A DNA stretch of 8,430 nt from Paracoccaceae bacterium (lineage in GTDB: Bacteria > Pseudomonadota > Alphaproteobacteria > Rhodobacterales > Rhodobacteraceae): NCBI GenBank assembly GCA_003545125.1, contig DQCI01000236.1:32160-40589 (forward strand). Direction: 5' to 3'. Under the pieces are notes generated by a model that saw nothing but the letters and a program-made list of their open reading frames with translations, did not search any database and was not told the DNA's origin. Positions within the stretch are counted from its first letter, which is position 1; every line of letters starts with the position of its first letter. Shown here in pieces: positions 1 through 5,541 of the stretch. Position numbers and translations under genes: made by a program.

Positions 1-447
1 TTCATCGCCGGCGATGCAGCGCACAGCCACCCGCCCGATGGCGGCTACAGTGTGAACAACGGGTTCGAAGACGCCCGCAACCTTGGATGGAAGCTGGCCG
101 GCACGCTCGAGGGATGGGGCGGCGCGGGGCTTCTCGACAGCTACGACAGCAAACGCCGCCCGGTATTTCGCTCGACGGCGTTAGACTTCATCGAACGGTT
201 CATCAGCGACGACCGGGCCTTCCTGCCGGCACATACGCCCGGGCGCGACCGCGCCGGATTTGAACGGGCCTGGGGGCGGCGCGTCTCGGCGGTGCAGACC
301 CAGCTCGACCAGACGGCGCGCCGTTTCGGCATCTGGCCCCCGTCGCGATGCAGGATCATCTCGTTGTCCTGGAACCGCTGCGCCGAAAGCACCGCGCTTT
401 CGCGCTTTGTCGGGCGTTCGAGGAGACGCAGCGCCTGGTCGGGATGA
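1..447 (+). pseudogene. FAD-dependent aromatic-type monooxygenase, fragment cut at both ends
   Basis: The frame is open from base 1, so the N-terminal Rossmann part lies outside the window. The first visible residues are FIAGDAAHSHPPDGGYSVNN, followed by GFEDARNLGWKLAG. This is the second FAD-binding motif (GDAAH, then DARNLGWKL) of PHBH/UbiH-class flavin monooxygenases, which use NAD(P)H and O2 to hydroxylate a substrate; the substrate cannot be told. Family-like sequence continues through a helix-rich stretch (LLDSYDSKRRPVF, then DFIERFISDDRAFL) to about FERAWGRR near base 282. After that the frame reads antisense of the neighbouring COG2907 gene and stops at 447 by chance. The C-terminal domain of the monooxygenase is absent, so the gene is 3'-truncated at about 276-300. 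Any protein made would be non-native beyond about residue 95 of the visible part. Confidence 0.75.
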
Positions 448-1256
448 CAGGCGAAGATCACATGATCGAACGCCTCATGGGGCCCCGCGGCGCTGTGCAC
501 GATGCTCTGGTCACCGTCGCGCACCACGTTGTGCACGCGGGTGCCTGCATGGATCGCCACCGCACGGCCGCGCAAGGCGCGCTCGAGTCGGCGGACGTAT
601 TCCACGCTGCCGCCATCCACGGTCCACCACTGGTGCTGTCCGCTGGTGCTGAGAAGCGCGTGGTTGCGGAAGACCTGGATGAGCGCGCGCGCCGGGAAGG
701 CGCGGATCTGTTCGGGCGGCGTCGACCAGATCGGGCCCGAGAGCGGCGTGAGATAATAGTCCTTGAACCACGATCCGAGGCGCATCGCATCCCTCAGCTC
801 GCCGATGGTGGCACTGTCATCGCCGGCCAGGGTCTCGGCCTTGGCGTTGAAGCGCAGAATGTCGCGCACCATCCGCGCGAAGCCGGGGCGGAGCAGATTG
901 CGTTTCTGTGCAGTGAGGGCAGAGAGTGTGCGCAGTCCGTATTCGATCCGGCCCCCGTCGATCGACGCGCCGAAGCTCATGTCGCTTCGGGCGACCGGGA
1001 TGTCGAGATCGCGGAACAGTTTCGTCAGGTGCGGATAGTTGGCGTCGGTGAATACGATGAAGCCGGTGTCGACCGGCTGATCGCCGTTGATCCCGGCTGT
1101 CACCGTGCGCGCGTGACCGCCAAGCCGAGGCGACGCCTCGAACAGGCTAACTGCGTTGTGCGGCGCGAGCAGGCAGGCGGCCGCGAGGCCCGAAATGCCG
1201 CCACCGACGATGGCAATGCGCTTGGGGCGGGGGTTGATGGGCAGATCGAGTGACAT
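141..1256 (-). pseudogene. COG2907 NAD/FAD-binding amine-oxidase-like protein, 3'-truncated
   Basis: The start chosen is the ATG at 1256 (MSLDLPINPRP), immediately before the dinucleotide-binding fold. The open frame continues upstream to 1616 but only through promoter DNA and antisense rpoE. Residues 13-50 show the FAD Rossmann motif, with GGGISG at 18-23, the acidic residue E40 ending beta-2, and RLGGHA after it. Further along are typical family stretches (DTGFIVF, TPLSGPIWSTPP, HQWWTVDGGS, DNEMILHRD, MPKRRAVWSSW). This family sits beside DUF1365, cfa and rpoE-chrR in Rhodobacterales and belongs to the RpoE singlet-oxygen regulon; its chemistry is unknown, perhaps in modification of membrane fatty acids. 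Recognisable sequence ends near base 297, about residue 320 of an expected 430 or so. The last 50 or so codons read antisense monooxygenase. It is transcribed divergently from rpoE, with a sigma-E-like promoter at 1283-1311. Confidence 0.78.
276..300. other. tail-to-tail junction between two truncated flavoenzyme genes
   Basis: Plus-strand monooxygenase similarity fades after AWGRR (about base 282). Minus-strand COG2907 similarity (motif MPKRRAVWSSWV) runs down to about base 297. Neither gene has its 3' part, and no intergenic DNA separates them. The arrangement is a scar of deletion plus inversion, or a chimeric join made during amplification or assembly. The exact breakpoint cannot be fixed without an intact relative to align. 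Confidence 0.6.
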
Positions 1257-1282
1257 TCGGGCCTCGTTTGATTTGTTGCTTG

Positions 1283-1311
1283 CTTTACGGGCCTTAGGTG
1301 ACGTTGGATCA
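1283..1311 (-). promoter_or_regulatory. sigma-E (ECF11/RpoE) promoter for the COG2907 gene
   Basis: On the minus strand TGATCC (1311 to 1306) is followed by an 18-base spacer and TAAAG (1287 to 1283). It mirrors the rpoE promoter around the palindrome centre. The predicted start of transcription lies about 20 bases upstream of the ATG at 1256, giving a short leader. Confidence 0.75.
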
Positions 1312-1321
1312 ATATTGATCC
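1306..1321. repeat. perfect 16-bp palindrome holding two back-to-back -35 elements
   Basis: The sequence GGATCAATATTGATCC is fully self-complementary. Its right half gives TGATCC reading rightward (1316-1321) and its left half gives TGATCC reading leftward (1311-1306). Each is followed, after exactly 18 bases, by a TAAAS -10-like element. The palindrome is therefore best read as two -35 elements set head to head, not as a repressor operator, although dual use is possible. Confidence 0.75.
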
Positions 1322-1344
1322 GACCGCGCTGCGCTTGCGTAAAC
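1316..1344 (+). promoter_or_regulatory. sigma-E (ECF11/RpoE) promoter for rpoE-chrR
   Basis: TGATCC at 1316-1321, an 18-base spacer, then TAAAC at 1340-1344. This matches the Rhodobacter sigma-E promoter form as I remember it (TGATCC, N18, TAAGA-like), the form used for rpoE autoregulation. Transcription would begin near 1350, leaving a leader of roughly 75 bases before the preferred rpoE start at 1425. The match is by eye, but four elements in this window share the same 18-base spacing. Confidence 0.75.
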
Positions 1345-1424
1345 CGACCATGATGCACGCAAGCCTCGACATAGAACGACCTGCCCCCGGCCTTCGCCCG
1401 GGCCAGAAAACGGGGGCTTCCAAG

Positions 1425-1976
1425 GTGACGCCTGCGCCCCTTTTCGAACAGACCCAATGGATGCTGGCTATCCGGGATCAAATAAGACCGAACGGCATTC
1501 GCAGCGCTGTTTGACCATTTCGCCCCGCGGCCAAAATCATTCGTGATGCGCAGCGGGATTGGATCGGACCAGGCCGAAGAGATCGTACAGGAGGTGATGC
1601 TTTCGGTCTGGCGCAAGGCGGATCAGTTCGATCCGCACCGCGCCCAGGTTTCGGCCTGGATCTACCAGATAACGCGAAATCGTCAGATCGATGTGATCCG
1701 GAAGGAGAGACGCCCGTGCCCGAAGAACTGGCAGAAGATCCCGACCCCGAGCCCGACGCCAGTCAGATACTTGCAATCGAACAGGAGGCCGGCCTGCTCA
1801 AGGCTGCGCTGTCGAAGTTGAAACCGGACCAGAGGGACGTCATCGAAAAAGCCTATCACGGCGAGCTTTCGCACCAGCAGATCAGCGACCAGACCGGGCT
1901 GCCGCTCGGCACCATCAAGTCGCGGATCCGGCCGGGCCTGGAAAGGTTGAGATACGAGTTGAAGGAAGTGCGATAA
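1425..1976 (+). pseudogene. rpoE: ECF sigma factor RpoE (ECF11 group), two frameshifts
   Basis: RpoE directs transcription of the singlet-oxygen response when released from ChrR. The pieces in three frames join into one family-length protein of about 183 residues. The GTG at 1425 begins MTPAPLFEQTQWMLAIRDQ. After a shift at about 1480-1487 comes DRTAFAALFDHFAPR and sigma region 2 (DQAEEIVQEVMLSVWRKA, then WIYQITRNRQIDVIRKERR). A one-base loss at about 1711-1717 (CGCCCGTGCC, where CGCCCGGTGCC is expected) moves to the frame with PEELAEDPDPEP and region 4 (LPLGTIKSRIRPGLERLR). An ATG at 1350 is also in frame, but it coincides with the predicted transcription start, so GTG 1425 is preferred. Region 4 also carries proline (1932-1934) where relatives have leucine in IRLGLERLR. 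No slippery site explains the shifts, so the gene looks inactive. The stop is one base before the chrR ATG. Confidence 0.85.
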
Positions 1977-1977
1977 A

Positions 1978-2250
1978 ATGAACGAGATCAGACATCATAC
2001 CCCCAACGCATTGATCGCGGCCTATGCGGCGGGCAGCCTGCCGCAGCCGTTCGCAGTCGTGGTCGCCACCCATATCTCGATCTGTGTCGAATGCCGCGCA
2101 GCGTACCACGGGCACCTCGCCGTCGGTGGCATTGTGCTCGAGGGTGTGGACGTGGCGGACGTTTCGGCCGGGCTGAAGGACAATGTCCTCGCCCAGCTCG
2201 ACACACCCGAGGAACCCACGCCCGTCTACCGCCGGTCGACGAAGTGCTAG
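1978..2250 (+). pseudogene. chrR: anti-sigma factor ChrR, anti-sigma domain only (cupin domain lost)
   Basis: ChrR binds zinc, holds RpoE inactive and releases it on singlet-oxygen stress. The 90-residue product begins MNEIRHHTPNALIAAYAAGS, and the zinc anti-sigma ligands are all present: H7, then H32, C36 and C39 in THISICVEC. The intact protein is about 210-220 residues, with a C-terminal cupin-like domain. Here similarity ends at about residue 86 (VYRR), where the sequence runs into the 3' end of the opposite-strand Fe-S photolyase, and a stop follows at 2248-2250. From work on Rhodobacter ChrR, the N-terminal domain suffices to bind sigma-E, while the cupin domain is needed for the singlet-oxygen response. 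If made, this product would be an unresponsive inhibitor, although its partner RpoE is itself broken. It follows rpoE with one base between them, so the two were surely co-transcribed. Confidence 0.88.
2224..2240. other. tail-to-tail junction between chrR and the Fe-S photolyase gene
   Basis: Plus-strand ChrR similarity reaches VYRRS (2224-2238). Minus-strand Fe-S photolyase similarity reaches HFVDRR (down to about 2229). The two overlap on the near-palindromic stretch ACCGCCGGTCGAC. Both genes lack what should follow. It is the same geometry as the join near 276-300: inverted, with no spacer and with possible microhomology. Confidence 0.6.
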
Positions 2251-3058
2251 TAGAGCAGGTTGAAGGGGCAGGCATTTTCGCCGGTTTTCGCTGTCACGTC
2301 ATAGGCGCAGCCGGTGCAGTCGTCCGACATCTTCGCTATGTAGTTGCCCGCCGAAACATACGATTTTGGAGGCGACCACGCCGCCGTCGGCAAACCGGCT
2401 CATCCCGATCATGTTCGGCGCTTCGACCCATTCAAAGGCATCCGCGTAGACGGCGAGGTACCATTCGTGCACTTCGCGCGGATCGAGCCCGGCAAGAAGC
2501 GCGAAGTTGCCGGTCGCCATCAGGCGCTGGATGTGGTGGGCATAGGCATGCGCTCGGGTTTGGCCGACGACCTCGCGCAGGCACCGCATCCGCGTCTCGC
2601 CCCCTCAGGACAACCCGGGCAGCGGCCGGTCGTGACCGAGCGCATTTTGCGACGTGTAGTCCGGCCCTTCGAGAAAACAAATGCCCCGCACGAATTCCCG
2701 CCAGCCGATGATCTGCCGGATGACCCCCTCGACGGCGTTGAGCGGCGCGGCGGCAGGCTTCCAGCGGGTCGAGCAGGCCGATGTTGAGATACGGCGAGAT
2801 GACGGCGTGCCAGAGCCAAGGCTCACCGGCAATCATCGCGTCCTGGCAATCGCCAAAAGACGGCAGGGCATGGGCGATGAAATGGTCGAGCACTTGCAGC
2901 GCCTGAGTCCTGTTGGTGGCGAAACCGAAGGGGCGCGGATCGCCGAAATTGGCGCCGAACCGCGCCTCGACCAGGTCGAGCACCTCGTCGATCACCGCGT
3001 CTGGCTCGAACTCCGGCGGAGGTGGCGGCTGCAGGTCATCGGGCGCGGGCTTGCGGTG
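2226..3058 (-). pseudogene. CryB/PhrB-type Fe-S photolyase (COG3046), C-terminal half, frameshifted
   Basis: This family binds FAD and a [4Fe-4S] cluster and includes bacterial (6-4) photolyases and CryB. The first 190 or so residues (antenna domain) are missing. The kept part starts in frame with the SDR at about HRKPAPDD and continues FEPDAVIDEVLDLVEARF, DHFIAHALPSFGDCQDAM and GEPWLWHAVISPYLN. Three shifts follow. At about 2742-2758 a frame change, with loss of about 8 codons, leads to APLNAVEGVIRQIIGWREF. At about 2600-2612 the LPGFYWTGETR region is hit. At 2363-2367 an extra A sits in an AAAA run. The cluster cysteines survive across frames (RGICF, DDCTGC, ACPFN), as does HHIQRLMATGNFALLAGLDP. 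TAG at 2249-2247 replaces the tryptophan of LLYW, and similarity ends at about 2230. It cannot give a working enzyme unless the sequence is wrong. Confidence 0.85.
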
Positions 3059-3607
3059 GCCGGGACACCCCTTGGTGAACGGCGTCTCCACTGTGCCCGG
3101 ATGCAGGGCGACCAGCACCGCCTGTTTGCGCTGTCGTGAAATCTCGATGGCAGCGGTGTAGACGATCTGGTTGGCCGCCGCCATGGCCGCGCGGTAGCTG
3201 TACCAGCCACCGAGCCCGTTGTCGCCGATCGACCCCGCGCGCGCGGTAAGAACGCCAACTTTGCGGGGGGTGTCGCGCGGCAGCAGCCGGGGGACGTGGC
3301 TCAACACCAAGGCCGGTCCGATGGCGTTCACGGCCATCACCCGCGACATATGAGCGGCATCGATCGCGGCGAGCGATTTCTCAGGTCTGGCACCTTCCGG
3401 GGCGAGGATGCCGCTGGCGATCAGGATCGTGTCGAAGGGGCTTTCGAGCGCGGTCATCCGAGCGGAAACCACGGCCGGGTCGGTGATGTCGAACCCGTCA
3501 TTGGCCCGCGATAATCGTGTAACCAGCGCCCCGCGCGCCGCGAGGCCGGCGGCGAGTGCCGCCCCGATCCCGCCCGACGCACCGATCACCAAAGCACGCT
3601 CCGTCAT
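3050..3607 (-). pseudogene. short-chain dehydrogenase (C-factor-like), fused in frame to a photolyase remnant
   Basis: The start at 3607 overlaps the DUF2256 stop as ATGA. The N-terminus MTERALVIGASGGIGAALA carries the NAD(P) motif GASGGIG (9-15). The active-site region is at 122-146 (ARAGSIGDNGLGGWYSYR), with S126 and Y138. The YxxxK lysine is replaced by methionine at residue 142 (ATG at 3184-3182; AAG is expected), which should abolish normal SDR catalysis. LHPGTVETPFTKG (169-180) is the usual C-factor-type end of the core. At about residues 184-186 (HRK, 3058-3050) the sequence passes without a stop into the Fe-S photolyase, so the last 40 or so SDR residues are missing. The reading frame as it stands continues to a stop at 2432. 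SDRs of this type sit next to DUF2256 and CryB genes in the RpoE regulon of Rhodobacterales; their substrate is unknown. Confidence 0.8.
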
Positions 3608-3747
3608 GACGCCCGCGCCCTGCGCGGCCGGCGGCAGCGCTCGGAGCAATAGCGCACCTCGTTCCACAACACGGCCCATTTTCGCCGCCAGGCAAACGAG
3701 CGCCCGCAGACCGCACAGGGTTTTTCGGGCAGATCGGCTTTTCGCAT
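3604..3747 (-). CDS. DUF2256 small zinc-ribbon-like protein, 47 residues, intact
   Basis: The protein begins MRKADLPEKPCAVCGRSFAW and continues RRKWAVLWNEVRYCSERC. The two cysteine pairs CAVC (11-14) and CSERC (34-38), the FAWRRKW block and VRYCSERCRR are the DUF2256 signature, so it is probably a small metal-binding protein. The family is habitually found just upstream of COG3046 cryptochrome/photolyase genes, as here, and has no established function. The ATG at 3747 has an AAGGA-like ribosome site about 10 bases upstream. The stop overlaps the SDR start (ATGA), implying translational coupling. A sigma-E-like promoter lies at 3806-3834. It is the only undamaged coding sequence left in the island. 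Confidence 0.9.
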   Translation of the reverse strand: MRKADLPEKPCAVCGRSFAWRRKWAVLWNEVRYCSERCRRPRRARAS

Positions 3748-3805
3748 CGTCCTGTCCTTGCCGCCGTCCAAAACAGGAGCGCACGAACCGCGGTCCCTTT
3801 CCGGT

Positions 3806-3834
3806 GTCTACGCCCGTGGTGTCGGCCGGGATCA
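3806..3834 (-). promoter_or_regulatory. sigma-E-type promoter for DUF2256-SDR-photolyase
   Basis: On the minus strand TGATCC (3834 to 3829), an 18-base spacer and TAGAC (3810 to 3806). Hexamer and spacing are the same as in the rpoE promoter. Transcription would start near 3800, about 50 bases before the DUF2256 ATG. Confidence 0.72.
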
Positions 3835-3883
3835 AACTTCACCGCTGAAGGACCGTAGAACAACCGGGCGATCGGATGTTTTT

Positions 3884-3913
3884 TGATGCCTCAACGGCTG
3901 GCGTGCGTAGAGA
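3884..3913 (+). promoter_or_regulatory. sigma-E-type promoter for phr
   Basis: TGATGC (3884-3889), an 18-base spacer, then TAGAGA (3908-3913), with start of transcription expected near 3919. It differs from the other three by one base in the -35 hexamer. An AGGAG at 3918-3922 lies about 12 bases before the ATG, so the leader would be very short. Photolyase phrA of Rhodobacter is a known sigma-E target, which supports the call. Confidence 0.65.
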
Positions 3914-3934
3914 TAACAGGAGAAAGGCCCGAAC

Positions 3935-5325
3935 ATGGACACACAAGCACCGATCACCCTGTGGTTCCGGAGAGATTTTCGGCTGAATGACCACCCGGCG
4001 CTGGCCGAAGCCGCGAGAAGCGGGCGCCCGGTCATTGCGGTGTTCGTGCTCGACGAGGTCGCGGAAACCTACGGGGCCGCGCCCAAGTGGCGGTTGGCAG
4101 CGGCGCTGGATGCCTTCGCGGACAGGCTGGAACGGCTCGGATCCCGGCTGATTTTCCGACGGGGACGCGCGCTGGCGCAGGAAACCGGCGCGCGTGATAT
4201 CTGGTGGAGCCGTGCCTACGAGCCCGACGCCATCGCGCGCGACACGGGGGTGAAGGCGGGGCTGATCGAGGCGGGCCTCGGGGCGAAGAGCTTTCTCGGC
4301 CAGGTATTGTTCGAACCCTGGACGGTAACGACCAAGCAGAGTAGCCACTTCAAGGTCTACAGCCCGATGTGGCGGGCGGTGAAAAACACCGACGTGTCCG
4401 CCCCGGAGCCGACCCCCGACCAGCTTTGCCCGCCGGAGACCTGGCCCCAAAGCGACCGGCTTGCGGATTGGGGGTTGGGCGCGGCGATGAACCGGGGTGC
4501 GGCCGTGCTCGCTGAACACGCCTGCATCGGCGAGGACCGCGCAGGCGCGGCTCGCGGATTTTCTGGGTGGCCCCGTGGAGCAGTACAAGGAATGCCGGGA
4601 TTTCCCGGCAGAAGACGCTACGTCGCGGCTGTCGGAAAACCTCGCCTGGGGCGAGATCGGGCCGCGCACGGTCTGGCATGCGGGGCACAGGGCGTTCGAT
4701 GAGGGTGCACGGGGCGCCGAGCGTTTCCTGAAAGAACTGGTCTGGCGCGAGTTCGCCTATCACCTCGCCTTCCACATGCCCCGGATCACCCACGAGAACT
4801 GGCGCCCGGAATGGGAGGCGTTCCCGTGGTCCACCACGGACGACGCCGACGTACTGCGCAGGAAGCAGGGCCGCGCGGGCATTCCCCTCGTCGATGCCGC
4901 GACGCGAGATGTACGTCACCGGCACGATGCACAACCGGGGCCGCATGATTGTCGGCTCCTACCTCACGAAACACATGCTCAAACACTGGCGTATCGGTCA
5001 GGCATGGTTCGAACACTGCCTGATCGACTGGGACCCGGCGGCGAACGCGATGGGGTGGCAATGGGTGGCCGGTTCGGGACCGGACGCGGCCCCCTATTTC
5101 CGCGTCTTCAATCCCGAGACTCAGGCTGCAAAGTTCGACGCCGACGCGGCATGCATCCACCACTTCGTGGCCGAGCTGGCGCCGGAACCGGGGCCTGAGG
5201 CGCGCGTTCTTCGACGCCTGCCGCGGTCGTGGGGCCTGTCGCCGGACGCGCCTTATCCCAAACCCCTGGTCGGGCTCCCGGAAGGGCGCGCGCGGGCGCG
5301 GGCGGCCTACAAAAACCGCGCATAG
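3935..5325 (+). pseudogene. phr: class I cyclobutane-pyrimidine-dimer photolyase, frameshifted
   Basis: The enzyme repairs UV pyrimidine dimers using blue light, FADH- and an antenna pigment. It opens MDTQAPITLWFRRDFRLNDH, the usual photolyase N-terminus. Three frames are needed. Frame one runs to about AEHACIGED (about 4540). Frame two carries ARLADFLGG, the TSRLSENLAWGEIGPRTVWH FAD-binding block and ELVWREFAYH. From about 4900-4907, where VDAAMREMY has lost two bases, frame three carries EMYVTGTMHNRGRM, HWRIGQAWFEH and NAMGWQWVAGSGPDAAPYF, ending at TAG 5325. The total length fits a protein of about 463 residues. The substrate-contacting tryptophan of the W-x-Q-G-x-T-G motif (W277 in E. coli, by my alignment) is arginine (AGG, 4860-4862). 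Near 5200-5226, VLRRLPRSWG can be restored to a more typical FFDACPRSWG by two nearby compensating indels. Enzymatically dead as read. Confidence 0.9.
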
Positions 5326-5430
5326 GCGCCGCAGGCACCTTTGTCGTGACCGTCTTCGCGCGCGCCACACCCAACTGGCGAATTGACCCGCGGAGCGGTC
5401 CGGGTTCACAATGCGTCACGGGAGGATCTC
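5326..5430. other. gap between phr and the small-ORF/DUF4326 pair
   Basis: This 105-base stretch has no recognisable gene. A weak inverted repeat (ACCCG with CGGGT, about 5386-5406) is not followed by a T run, so I do not call a terminator. A clear GGAGGA ribosome site at 5421-5426 serves the GTG at 5431. Confidence 0.4.
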
Positions 5431-5541
5431 GTGGCACAAACCCCGCAACTTCAACTGGACGATGAGGGCGAGATCGCGCACGACGGCGCTTACGTACTCC
5501 TGCCGCACGCCCACCGCCCTTTCACGGCGGCGCCGAGATGA
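5431..5541 (+). CDS. possible 36-residue protein overlapping the DUF4326 gene
   Basis: The GTG at 5431 lies 4 bases after a strong GGAGGA, and the frame runs 36 codons to a TGA at 5539-5541. That stop overlaps the ATG of the next gene at 5538 (ATGA). The product begins MAQTPQLQLDDEGEIAHDGA and ends in a basic proline-rich stretch; I recognise no family. The ribosome site and the coupled overlap favour translation. The short length means it could instead be a leader peptide or the start of a decayed longer gene. Confidence 0.5.
   Translation: MAQTPQLQLDDEGEIAHDGAYVLLPHAHRPFTAAPR

Noticed and set aside
348..1253. 301-codon plus-strand open frame opposite COG2907
   Set aside because: It has no domain text and is a mirror of the real flavoprotein in GC-rich DNA.
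1306..1321. Repressor operator or transposon end at the palindrome
   Set aside because: Both halves are explained as -35 elements with matched N18 spacing. No second copy or target duplication was seen.
1257..1616. N-terminal extension of the COG2907 frame on the minus strand
   Set aside because: The extension lies over the divergent sigma-E promoters and antisense rpoE. The family begins right at MSLDLPINPRPKRIAIVGGG.
1480..1717. Programmed frameshifting in rpoE
   Set aside because: There are two shifts, no slippery heptamer and no stimulatory structure seen, and similar lesions occur in neighbouring genes.
2247..2249. TAG read as tryptophan or another amino acid
   Set aside because: The same gene carries three frameshifts, and chrR next to it ends in TAG at the expected kind of chance stop. 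Decay is simpler.
3839..4669. 276-codon minus-strand open frame opposite phr
   Set aside because: Its composition is low in recognisable motifs and it covers the photolyase N-terminal domain in antisense.
5386..5406. Rho-independent terminator after phr
   Set aside because: The stem is only about 5 bp and no T run follows.
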